NCBI RefSeq assembly: GCF_022376295.1
Contig: NZ_CP060140.1
Coordinates: forward strand, 496,001 to 560,000
Length of the DNA stretch: 64,000 nt
Reading direction: 5' to 3'
Source of the DNA: Nodularia sphaerocarpa UHCC 0038
GTDB lineage: Bacteria > Cyanobacteriota > Cyanobacteriia > Cyanobacteriales > Nostocaceae
The notes beneath the pieces are model-generated. The model worked only from the letters and a program-made list of their open reading frames with translations, did no database searches and was not told where the DNA came from. The position numbers and the translations under genes were made by a program. Positions within the stretch are counted from its first letter, which is position 1; each line of letters opens with the position of its first letter. Below are positions 17,942 through 24,457 of this stretch, piece by piece.

Positions 17942-18619
17942 ATGGAACCGATTCGTATTTTTTACTTTTCCGATATTCTCTGCATTTGGGCTTATATTGC
18001 TCAAATTCGGCTAGATGAGTTAAAAACAACCTTTGAAGACAAGATTGCTATCGAACACCACTTTGTCCCCGTCTTTGGTGCTGCTCGTGAAAAGCTGGAG
18101 AACCGATGGCGAGAGCGGGGGGGATTGCAAGGATACAGTGATCATGTTCAGGGGGTTGCCAAAAAGTTTGATCACATCAGCCTTCATCCTGATATTTGGA
18201 CTAAGGTGACACCAGCTTCATCTACATCTTGTCATTTGTTTCTCCATGCCATTCAATTAGTAGAAGCAAAGGGTTTGATTGAGCCAGATCAACAGGTATT
18301 TGAAAAAGCAACCAAGGCATTTCGGGAAGCGTTTTTTACCCAACTGGCAGACGTTTCTGATCGCAAGGTGCAATTTGAAATTGCGGAGAAGTTAAAACTT
18401 CCGATTGCGGCTATCGAAGCTGAGATTGATAGTGGTGAGGCTTATGCTCAACTATCTAAGGATTTTGAATTGGTCAAAGAGCTTATGGTTACGGTCAGCC
18501 CTACCCTAATTTTTAATGAAGGACGGCAGCGACTCAATGGGAATGTGGGCTACCGGGTGATTGAAGCCAATATCCGTGAGTTACTACACAATCCGCCGGG
18601 AGAACAATCTTGGTGTTAG
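17942..18619 (+). CDS. DsbA-fold oxidoreductase-like protein lacking the second redox cysteine
   Basis: A 225-residue DsbA/FrnE-like thioredoxin-fold protein. The N-terminal IRIFYFSDILCIWAY segment matches the active-site strand-helix, but the usual CPWC-type CxxC is CIWA, so only one cysteine remains. The helical insertion and the C-terminal SPTLIFNEGRQ...NGNVGY segment (cis-proline region) are present. There is no signal peptide, so it is probably cytosolic. It starts 12 bp after petC and is likely co-transcribed. Such single-cysteine members could act as glutathione-dependent isomerases or transferases (2-hydroxychromene-2-carboxylate isomerase-like). Function unknown. Confidence 0.75.
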   Translation: MEPIRIFYFSDILCIWAYIAQIRLDELKTTFEDKIAIEHHFVPVFGAAREKLENRWRERGGLQGYSDHVQGVAKKFDHISLHPDIWTKVTPASSTSCHLFLHAIQLVEAKGLIEPDQQVFEKATKAFREAFFTQLADVSDRKVQFEIAEKLKLPIAAIEAEIDSGEAYAQLSKDFELVKELMVTVSPTLIFNEGRQRLNGNVGYRVIEANIRELLHNPPGEQSWC

Positions 18620-18706
18620 GAATGCAAGCATAAATGAAAAGATGCGATGCCTTCGGCGAGCGCAGCTATCGCCATCCAACAGACTGGATCATATAGATGT
18701 AAAAGA

Positions 18707-19258
18707 ATGGTTTACTTGCCTTTAGCTTTGACCCTGTTTTTGGTCGCTCCAGCAGTTGCGGCGATCGCCATTCTGAGATCACCTTCGATGCGTGGGTACT
18801 TAGCTTTATTTGGCTTTTGTATCTTTTATGGAGGCTTTCCACTCCTACTAGCTTGGGGAGGGCTACGTCTGTCTGACCACTTTGGTTGTGAGGCGGAAGC
18901 GATCATCTTTGTTTGTCCAGGCCCATCCTGGCACGGAGACCTGGTTGCAGGGATGGTATTTGCCCATTGGCTGGCAATCATCACCATACCATCGGCTGTT
19001 TTGGGTGTAATTGGACTTCTGATGTCTTGGGTGATCAAAGTCAAGCGTTGGCGTAGTCTCTCCTCTATTTACCGCAGTCGTCGCCACAAAGCAATTGCAG
19101 GGATATGTGCAGCGATCTCCCAGCATTGGCGACTACCCATTCAAGGCGTTCGGATTGTCACCGTTATTTTAGCCGTTGCTATCCCTGGACTGATTTTATT
19201 TCTCTACCTTTGGTTATGGTTGGCGTTCCCACTGAAACCCCTACCGCAGACCATTTAG
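18707..19258 (+). CDS. Membrane protein with C-terminal PspC domain
   Basis: A protein of about 183 residues. There are two to three hydrophobic segments in the first 120 residues (LPLALTLFLVAPAVAAIAIL, GYLALFGFCIFYGGFPLLLAW, ITIPSAVLGVIGLLMSWVI). A PspC-type unit follows at the C-terminus (RSRRHKAIAGICAAISQHWRL..., then VTVILAVAIPGLILFLYLWLWLAFP). PspC domains occur in envelope-stress proteins. I chose the ATG at 18707 (MVYLPLAL); the longer frame from 18647 adds a repeat-derived N-terminus. It sits in the Rieske/DsbA co-directional block. Confidence 0.65.
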   Translation: MVYLPLALTLFLVAPAVAAIAILRSPSMRGYLALFGFCIFYGGFPLLLAWGGLRLSDHFGCEAEAIIFVCPGPSWHGDLVAGMVFAHWLAIITIPSAVLGVIGLLMSWVIKVKRWRSLSSIYRSRRHKAIAGICAAISQHWRLPIQGVRIVTVILAVAIPGLILFLYLWLWLAFPLKPLPQTI

Positions 19259-19307
19259 TAGGTGCTGGAAATTAAGAAGTCTGAACACCGACAGATAGGA
19301 GAACCCC

Positions 19308-19673
19308 ATGAGTTTACCCACCAACCATCGAAATTCTCATTCCAAAAGTAGAGGCTTAAAGAAGCCATTAGTGTGTCCCTATTGCCAGTATTCTTTTCCC
19401 TTAACTTGGCGGCAATACTGGGCTGCACCATTAGGAGGTTATCGATGTTCCCAATGCGGAAAGGTGTCTCATGTCAAAGCTAATTCTTTGTGGGTATGGC
19501 CAATAATCATCACGGGGGTGATGGTAAGTGGAATAACATCATTTACTTTGGCACTATACATTTTTAATAATCTGTGGATAGGGACACTATTCTTATTGAT
19601 TGGCGGATTTGGAGTTGGAATTCTTATTGACCAATGGATGGATGGACATTTAAGACACCTTGAGCCAAGGTAG
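19308..19673 (+). CDS. Small zinc-ribbon membrane protein, unknown function
   Basis: 121 residues. CPYCQYSF...YRCSQCGK forms a four-cysteine zinc ribbon (about residues 23-51). Two hydrophobic segments follow (PIIITGVMVSGITSFTLALYIF and IGTLFLLIGGFGVGILI). The start has a GATAGGAGA ribosome-binding site. I do not recognise the family. It lies 50 bp after the PspC gene and 7 bp before the GIN-domain lipoprotein gene, so it probably belongs to the same transcript and works at the membrane. Confidence 0.7.
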   Translation: MSLPTNHRNSHSKSRGLKKPLVCPYCQYSFPLTWRQYWAAPLGGYRCSQCGKVSHVKANSLWVWPIIITGVMVSGITSFTLALYIFNNLWIGTLFLLIGGFGVGILIDQWMDGHLRHLEPR

Positions 19674-19680
19674 GCAAATC

Positions 19681-20343
19681 ATGAAATCTAATCTATCCAG
19701 TTTGGTTGCGTGTTTAACAGCTTTGAGCCTATTAACAGGCTGCTCTCTTAACTTAGGCGGGCTGAGAGGCTCTGGAATAGCGAAGACTGAATCTAGAAAG
19801 GTGGCTGGATTTTCATCTATTTCTAGTAAATCTATCGGCAAAATTACGATACAGCAAACAGGAAAAGAGTCCCTCACGATTACCGCCGACGACAACATTC
19901 TGCCGTTGCTAGAAAGTCGTGTAGCTGACAATGTGCTGTATCTCACCATTAGAAAAGATACCAGTATGAATCCCATCAAGCCCATTGAGTTCGTTGTGGA
20001 GGTGAAGAGCCTAGAGAGCTTGAATATAGATGGTGTCGGTAGTGTTGAGGTAAAGGATATCCAAAGTAAACAGTTGTCGATTTCCCTTGATGGGGTGGGT
20101 AGCATGACAATCGCCGGAAGTGTCGATGTGCTGGAACTCGATCTTTCTGGGGTTGGAAGTTTCCAAGGTGAGAATTTCCAGACTAAGCAGGCGACGGTTC
20201 GCAATAGCGGCGTGGGGAGTGCTGTGGTGAATGTTAGTGAGCAGTTAGATGCGACTGTATCCGGCGTGGGTTCAATAGAGTATATTGGCTCTCCTCAAGT
20301 TTGGGAATCTCGACGGGGCGTGGGGTCAGTCAAGAAACGTTAG
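19681..20343 (+). CDS. DUF2807/GIN-domain lipoprotein with GVGS repeats
   Basis: A 220-residue lipoprotein. The signal peptide ends in a lipobox (LSLLTGCSLN). The body is a right-handed beta-helix-like head domain of the DUF2807 type, starting FSSISSKSIGKITIQQTGKESLTI. In the second half GVGS recurs seven times at spacings of about 15 to 21 residues (DGVGSVEV, DGVGSMTI, SGVGSFQG, SGVGSAVV, SGVGSIEY, RGVGSVKK). Such proteins sit in the periplasm or outer membrane; the precise role is unknown. I chose the ATG at 19681 because it directly precedes the signal peptide. Confidence 0.8.
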   Translation: MKSNLSSLVACLTALSLLTGCSLNLGGLRGSGIAKTESRKVAGFSSISSKSIGKITIQQTGKESLTITADDNILPLLESRVADNVLYLTIRKDTSMNPIKPIEFVVEVKSLESLNIDGVGSVEVKDIQSKQLSISLDGVGSMTIAGSVDVLELDLSGVGSFQGENFQTKQATVRNSGVGSAVVNVSEQLDATVSGVGSIEYIGSPQVWESRRGVGSVKKR

Positions 20344-20386
20344 CCAATACCATGTAATAAAATGGATTGCAATTATAGGTATTTTT

Positions 20387-20473
20387 ATGATAGTTTGCCT
20401 TGGAATTGCTGCCATTTATGGTGGCTATCGGTGGCAAATCGAAACAGGCGATCGAGATTATCCATGCCATTGA
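20387..20473 (+). CDS. Possible micro-protein with a membrane segment
   Basis: The open frame reads ...KWIAIIGIFMIVCLGIAAIYGGYRWQ..., one transmembrane helix and a short polar tail ending in PCH. The only ATG (20387) falls in the middle of the hydrophobic stretch, so a real start would need a rare codon further up, and no clear ribosome-binding site is seen. Listed because the hydrophobic pattern is not random-looking. It could also be a remnant. Confidence 0.25.
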   Translation: MIVCLGIAAIYGGYRWQIETGDRDYPCH

Positions 20474-20529
20474 GAACCAGAAAGCCATGTTTAATCTCCC
20501 TCACAAGTTCCTCAACTTGTTGGTCTAGA

Positions 20530-20562
20530 CTCTCACTTTATATCTTGGTATAGGATAATAAT
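20530..20562 (+). promoter_or_regulatory. Candidate MerR-type promoter upstream of the DUF3122 gene
   Basis: ACTTTATATC-TT-GGTATAGGAT (20535-20556) aligns with the dyad before the DUF442 gene (ACCTTATACA-TG-GGTATAGAGT): same GGTATAG right arm, same spacing, and an AT-rich -10-like TAATAATCT at the same distance. Arm symmetry is weaker (6 of 10). I infer that the same MerR protein could control this gene. Confidence 0.4.
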
Positions 20563-20648
20563 CTGAATTTTTACTCTGAAACTCCAAGGAATTTTCAGCT
20601 GCTACGCATCTATTTTTCTTAGGTGGCATTAACTTTAGGAGGAATTTT

Positions 20649-21182
20649 ATGATCAACTGTATCTGCTTTAACGGGTCTAAAATCAGCCCGATGCGCTGGC
20701 TTCTAGCTGCTTGGCTCTGCATTTCATTGGTTGTTTGCAGTCCATTACCCGCTTTTGCTACTGTGACGCAAATCGAAGAGTCTCCAGGGCAGATGCTGTA
20801 CCAATCCCGGCAAAATCTGCGGGATCAAAACGGAAATTCCTGGCAGGCGATCGCCTTCAATCGCATCTATCCCGATGGTAGTAATATGATCTCTGTGCGG
20901 CTAGTGGGCTTTCCTGGTGTCGTGGAAATAGATCACAGTCAACCACTGACTCTAACAACATCTATGGGAAAAACTCTCACTGCTCAGGATATTTCTAGCA
21001 AAATTTCTTCAGACACACCAACCCCAGCAAATGTTGGAGAATATGACATTAAGCCTGTCTTACCACAGTTGCAGGCGGAAATACCTCTTCAGTTAACATT
21101 ACCGATGTTGACAGGATCTGCGGTTGAGTTGCAAATCCCTTCCACAGCAGTCCAAGAGTGGCAAACATTTTCTGCTCATTGA
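20649..21182 (+). CDS. Secreted DUF3122-type protein
   Basis: 177 residues. The N-terminus is a signal peptide (MRWLLAAWLCISLVVCSPLPAFA) with an AFA-type cleavage site. The mature part (QMLYQSRQNLRDQNGNSWQAIAFNRIYPDGSNMISVRLVGFPG...) fits the cyanobacterial DUF3122 family. Function is unknown; it is probably periplasmic or lumenal. Translation could start at 20649 (after TAGGAGGAATTTT) or at the later ATG of MRWLL. The operator-like dyad about 90 bp upstream suggests control together with the MerR-linked genes downstream. Confidence 0.75.
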   Translation: MINCICFNGSKISPMRWLLAAWLCISLVVCSPLPAFATVTQIEESPGQMLYQSRQNLRDQNGNSWQAIAFNRIYPDGSNMISVRLVGFPGVVEIDHSQPLTLTTSMGKTLTAQDISSKISSDTPTPANVGEYDIKPVLPQLQAEIPLQLTLPMLTGSAVELQIPSTAVQEWQTFSAH

Positions 21183-21212
21183 TTTTGATACAGAAAAGCT
21201 AATAAATCTTAA

Positions 21213-21319
21213 TATAGCAATTCCCGGTGTTATGAGGTACAAGAACCCCACCCCCAACCCCCTCCCCGCAAGCGATGAGGGGGCTAAGAGTACCTTATAT
21301 AATTGGAAATTGCTGTATA
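21213..21319. repeat. Foldback dispersed repeat, family A copy 1 (about 107 bp)
   Basis: Left end TATAGCAATTCC pairs with right end GGAAATTGCTGTATA. The core holds CCCCACCCCCAACCCCCTCC...GAGGGGGCTAAG, itself a C-rich/G-rich hairpin. Related copies lie at 21316-21448, 22450-22555 and 51961-52067. Small, without coding capacity and with terminal inverted repeats: MITE-like. Confidence 0.75.
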
Positions 21320-21448
21320 GCAATTCCCATTCAAGTGAGGTACAAGCAATAATAATTAAACGCAGATGGACGCAGATATAGACGCGTTAGCGGCTTGCCG
21401 TAGGCTACGCAGATAATTGTGTACTTTATTAGACTGGGAAATGCTATA
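21316..21448. repeat. Foldback repeat, family A copy 2, carrying a nested small repeat
   Basis: Starts with TATAGCAATTCCC (overlapping the end of copy 1) and ends with GGGAAATGCTATA at 21436-21448, only 13 bp before the merR ATG. The C-rich core is replaced by a different insert (about 21370-21415) containing GTTAGCGGCTTGCCGTAGGC, a small repeat also present at about 32164-32190. This suggests insertion of one small repeat into another. Confidence 0.6.
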
Positions 21449-21461
21449 TGGAGTCGGATCA

Positions 21462-21863
21462 ATGTTCAAAATGGGCGAAGTTTCCCGTAATTTAGGAATC
21501 AATCCCCAAACGCTGTATTTTTACGAGCGCATTGGGCTAATTCCACCTCCCCAGCGTACTGAAGCGGGATATCGACTTTTTAGCGAGTTAGATGTAGATC
21601 GACTGGCTTTTATTACCCGTGCTAAGTCTTTAGGACTGAGTTTGGATGATATTAAGGAGATTCTATCTTTAAAGGAAGGGAAATTACTCTCCTGTAAAGC
21701 TGTTTATGAACGACTTAGCCAAAAAGTTAAGGATATTGAGGAAAATATATCTCAATTGCGATCGCTCCATGATGAGCTAGTACCTTTGGTTGAGCAATGC
21801 AAAACTAACTTAGACCATCCTGATCCAGCTTATCAATGTATCATTCTTGACGCAGAACTCTAA
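21462..21863 (+). CDS. MerR-family metal/thiol-responsive regulator
   Basis: 133 residues. The N-terminal MerR winged helix reads MGEVSRNLGINPQTLYFYERIGLIPPPQRTEAGYRLF. A dimerisation helix follows, then three cysteines: Cys78 (LLSCKA), Cys113 (EQCKTN) and Cys126 (YQCIIL). The 35-residue spacing of the first two equals Cys82-Cys117 of the mercury sensor MerR and Cys79-Cys114 of ZntR; the third is four residues later than in MerR. I infer a soft-metal or thiol ligand. ATG 21462 was chosen because the conserved domain begins there. It probably controls the adjacent DUF442-thioredoxin-permease-rhodanese genes. Confidence 0.85.
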   Translation: MFKMGEVSRNLGINPQTLYFYERIGLIPPPQRTEAGYRLFSELDVDRLAFITRAKSLGLSLDDIKEILSLKEGKLLSCKAVYERLSQKVKDIEENISQLRSLHDELVPLVEQCKTNLDHPDPAYQCIILDAEL

Positions 21864-21888
21864 AAAACTAAATATTTTCCCAAACCCC

Positions 21889-21920
21889 TTGACCTTATAC
21901 ATGGGTATAGAGTTTATAGT
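21889..21920 (+). promoter_or_regulatory. MerR-type promoter/operator of the DUF442 gene
   Basis: -35 TTGACC (21889-21894), a 20-bp spacer and -10 TATAGT (21915-21920). The overlong spacer is the hallmark of MerR-activated promoters. Within it lies the dyad ACCTTATACA / GGTATAGAGT (21892-21913, 7 of 10 symmetric). It is located 25 bp after the merR stop and 39 bp before the DUF442 start. Confidence 0.75.
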
Positions 21921-21958
21921 GAAATCTATCAAGATTATTCTCTATTAAGTAGGTCATT

Positions 21959-22405
21959 ATGTTCCAAACTATCACCAATACCCTCGCCATTGGTTCTGTT
22001 GCTGAAACTGAAGCGTTGAAAGAAGTTGCTCAAAACGGCTACAAGACTGTGATTGATTTATGTCCTGCGGCGGAAGGAAATCAGCTTAACGCATCCATTG
22101 TGAAAGAACTGGCTTTGGAATATGTCACTGTTCCGGTTTCAGCCAAAAACTTGACCGTCGAAACACTAGAAGCCTTTAAACAAGCTGTGAAAGCATCTCC
22201 CCAACCGATTTATACTCGCTGTGCTTCGGGATTAAGGGCGGGAGTATTTACCTTATTGATATTAGCAGAAGAAGAAGGCTGGACAGAGGCGCAATATCTT
22301 GAGAAATTTCAAACTTTAGGAATTGCTCAGAAGCCAAACTGTCCTTTAGGAAGTTTTGCTCATACTTACTTTCAGGCAAACGAAACAGAGAATGTGGCAG
22401 TTTAG
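21959..22405 (+). CDS. DUF442 / beta-lactamase-hydrolase-like phosphatase-fold protein
   Basis: 148 residues of the phosphatase-like fold (PF04273-type) that is fused to a persulfide-dioxygenase-type domain in Blh proteins. It opens with NTLAIGSVAETEALKEVAQNGYKTVIDLCP and carries the active-site-like loop YTRCASGLRAG (Cys88, Arg93). Stand-alone members commonly occur with sulfide or metal genes. The adjoining mini-thioredoxin, permease and rhodanese genes and the MerR-type promoter suggest a role in thiol/sulfide or soft-metal stress. The enzymatic activity is not known. Confidence 0.8.
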   Translation: MFQTITNTLAIGSVAETEALKEVAQNGYKTVIDLCPAAEGNQLNASIVKELALEYVTVPVSAKNLTVETLEAFKQAVKASPQPIYTRCASGLRAGVFTLLILAEEEGWTEAQYLEKFQTLGIAQKPNCPLGSFAHTYFQANETENVAV

Positions 22406-22449
22406 TTAACTAAATTAGATCACATCAAAAAGGAAATACATAACGATCC

Positions 22450-22555
22450 TATAGCGGTTATCAGTTAAATGAGATACAAGAACCCCACCCCCAACCCCCT
22501 CCCCGCAAGCGAGGAGGGGGCTATGATGTACTTCATTGAAGTGCATACCGCTATA
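22450..22555. repeat. Foldback dispersed repeat, family A copy 3
   Basis: Left end TATAGCGGTTA and right end TACCGCTATA enclose the same CCCCACCCCCAACCCCCTCC...GAGGGGGCTATG core as copy 1. The ends differ from those of copy 1 at the same places on both sides and still pair. It lies between the DUF442 and thioredoxin genes. Confidence 0.75.
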
Positions 22556-22659
22556 AATAAGACGTAAACATTTCTCCTTTTTCTCTTCCTCTGTGATCTC
22601 TGTGCCTCTGTGGTTCGTTTAAAAAAACCCGTTCAAAACTCAAATAGGATTCCCAAATC

Positions 22660-22902
22660 ATGAATGCGATCAAGATTGAAATTTTGGGTACAGGCTGCAA
22701 AAAGTGCCAACAGCTAGAAGCAAATGCTCAAGAAGCTGTGGCAAATCTTAATTTAACTGCGGAAGTTCTCCACATTACCGATCCTGTGGAAATTGCGATG
22801 CGTGGGGTAATGTCTACGCCTGCAATGGCGGTAAATGGCAAAGTTGTCACGAAGGGGAAAGTGATCAGCGCCGAGCAAATTCAACCCCTATTACAGGGTT
22901 AA
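22660..22902 (+). CDS. Small thioredoxin-family protein (redox-active disulfide protein 2 type)
   Basis: 80 residues with a minimal thioredoxin fold. The active site is GTGCKKCQQLE (Cys13 and Cys16) and the cis-proline loop is MSTPAMAVNG. This class (MTH895-like, Thioredoxin_3) is commonly encoded beside DUF318/ArsP-type permeases, exactly as here, with the permease gene 12 bp downstream. It probably exchanges thiols with, or delivers a ligand to, the permease. Confidence 0.88.
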   Translation: MNAIKIEILGTGCKKCQQLEANAQEAVANLNLTAEVLHITDPVEIAMRGVMSTPAMAVNGKVVTKGKVISAEQIQPLLQG

Positions 22903-22914
22903 ATCAGCAAATTA

Positions 22915-23907
22915 ATGTTTGATCTATTTTATCCTTTTGATTGGCTGGCAACCCAAATTGTAACTAGACTCTTAGGATTATCTATAGAATCTCAACTAGG
23001 ATCTAGTTTACATTTCTTTTTCTACGATGTGCCAAAAGTTTTAACTTTGCTGGTGGTAATTAGCTTTGTAATTGGTGTTTTACAAAGTTTCCTATCACCA
23101 GATCAAGTCCGGCACTTTCTTCAAGGAAAACGCACTTTTTCAGGGAATATTTTAGCAGGAATGCTGGGGGCAATTACTCCCTTTTGTTCCTGTTCCGCCG
23201 TACCGTTATTTATCGGCTTTTTAAAAGCGGGTGTTCCCCTGGGGGTAACATTTTCCTACTTGATTTCTGCACCGATGGTAGATGCGATCGCTGTATTTTT
23301 ACTGTGGAGTTTATTTGGGCTGCAAGCAACTATCCTGTATGTTGTCTTTGGAGTCAGTTTGGCGATCGCCTCTGGATATATCATCGGATTACTAAAACTA
23401 GAAAAATGGGTTGAGCCATTCATCCTCAAGTCACGTGATGACTATCTTCCTGATGACAATGAGTCTGACTTAAGCTCATCTGCGTTAACCTGGAAGCAGC
23501 GATCGCAAGAAGCTCAATTTCAAGCTCTGGAAATTCTCAAATCTGTTTGGATTTATGTAGTCATTGGGATTGCTCTTGGTGCTGGTATTCATGGCTATGC
23601 ACCGACTGATTTGATTAGTCAGTGGGCGGGAAGAAGCAATCCATTTGCTGTGATGGTTGCCGTTTTGATGGGAGTACCCCTGTATACCAATGTTGCTGGA
23701 GTTTTACCCATTGCGGAAGCTTTGGTAAGTAAAGGTATGCCTTTAGGAACTGTTTTATCCTTCACAATGGCGGTGACAGCATTATCTCTACCGCAAATGA
23801 TTATTCTTAAAAGGGTGCTACGCCCTCAACTTTTAGCTGTGTTCATCGGTTTGACGACTCTAGGAATTATCAGCATTGGCTACATATTCAACTCGATGAT
23901 TATTTAA
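22915..23907 (+). CDS. ArsP/DUF318-family permease
   Basis: A 330-residue integral membrane protein with about eight hydrophobic segments in two similar halves. The first half has GAITPFCSCSAVPLFIGFLKAGVPLG, the CxC signature of this permease family; the second half has the equivalent GVPLYTNVAGVLPIAEALVSKGMPLG without cysteines. Characterised relatives (ArsP) export trivalent organoarsenicals, but many members have unknown substrates. The coupling to a CKKC mini-thioredoxin and the MerR-type promoter upstream support soft-metal or thiol-linked export. The substrate is inferred, not shown. Confidence 0.82.
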   Translation: MFDLFYPFDWLATQIVTRLLGLSIESQLGSSLHFFFYDVPKVLTLLVVISFVIGVLQSFLSPDQVRHFLQGKRTFSGNILAGMLGAITPFCSCSAVPLFIGFLKAGVPLGVTFSYLISAPMVDAIAVFLLWSLFGLQATILYVVFGVSLAIASGYIIGLLKLEKWVEPFILKSRDDYLPDDNESDLSSSALTWKQRSQEAQFQALEILKSVWIYVVIGIALGAGIHGYAPTDLISQWAGRSNPFAVMVAVLMGVPLYTNVAGVLPIAEALVSKGMPLGTVLSFTMAVTALSLPQMIILKRVLRPQLLAVFIGLTTLGIISIGYIFNSMII

Positions 23908-23934
23908 CTTACTTCCTAACAATTGCGAAATTAT

Positions 23935-24411
23935 ATGATGTTTAAAAAACCAATTAAGACCATATTACTGGGATTTGCGATCTGCTTTTGCCTCTTGTTT
24001 GGTATTGGGCAAAATCCGAGCATAGCAGCAACTATCACAGAGACTAATTTAAAATCGGGAGTTGATAGCTTTCTGACATCAATTCCAGCAGGTTATTACA
24101 CAATTGCCAATGTCGAAGAGTTGAAAAGCTTTTTAAAGAAGAATCAAACCGTGTTGGTGGATGTACGGGAAGCCTCTGAGTATCGCTCTGGACATATACC
24201 TAACGCAATTAACATTCCCCTGCGAACCCTAGCGCAAAATCTCAATCAGATTCCGCGCGATCGCCCTGTGGTTTTATACTGCTCCTCTGGTTATCGCTCC
24301 GCAATGGGGGTAATGACTTTGCATTTGTTGGGTTACGAGAATGTACTGGGTTTTCCGCCTAGCTTTGTAGCTTGGAAAACCGCAGGAGAGGCGATCGCCA
24401 AAAAGTCTTAG
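23935..24411 (+). CDS. Secreted rhodanese-domain protein
   Basis: 158 residues. The signal peptide (TILLGFAICFCLLFGIGQNPSIAA) is followed by one rhodanese domain: VDVREASEYRSGHIPNAINIP and the active loop YCSSGYRS with the catalytic cysteine. Rhodaneses carry persulfide sulfur; this one probably acts in the periplasm. It follows the permease by 27 bp and closes the set behind the MerR-type promoter. The start is ATG 23935; the longer frame adds only four residues. Confidence 0.85.
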   Translation: MMFKKPIKTILLGFAICFCLLFGIGQNPSIAATITETNLKSGVDSFLTSIPAGYYTIANVEELKSFLKKNQTVLVDVREASEYRSGHIPNAINIPLRTLAQNLNQIPRDRPVVLYCSSGYRSAMGVMTLHLLGYENVLGFPPSFVAWKTAGEAIAKKS

Positions 24412-24457
24412 GGAGTTGGGAGTAGGCAGTAGGGGCGAAGAAACTGCGAAATCCCAG

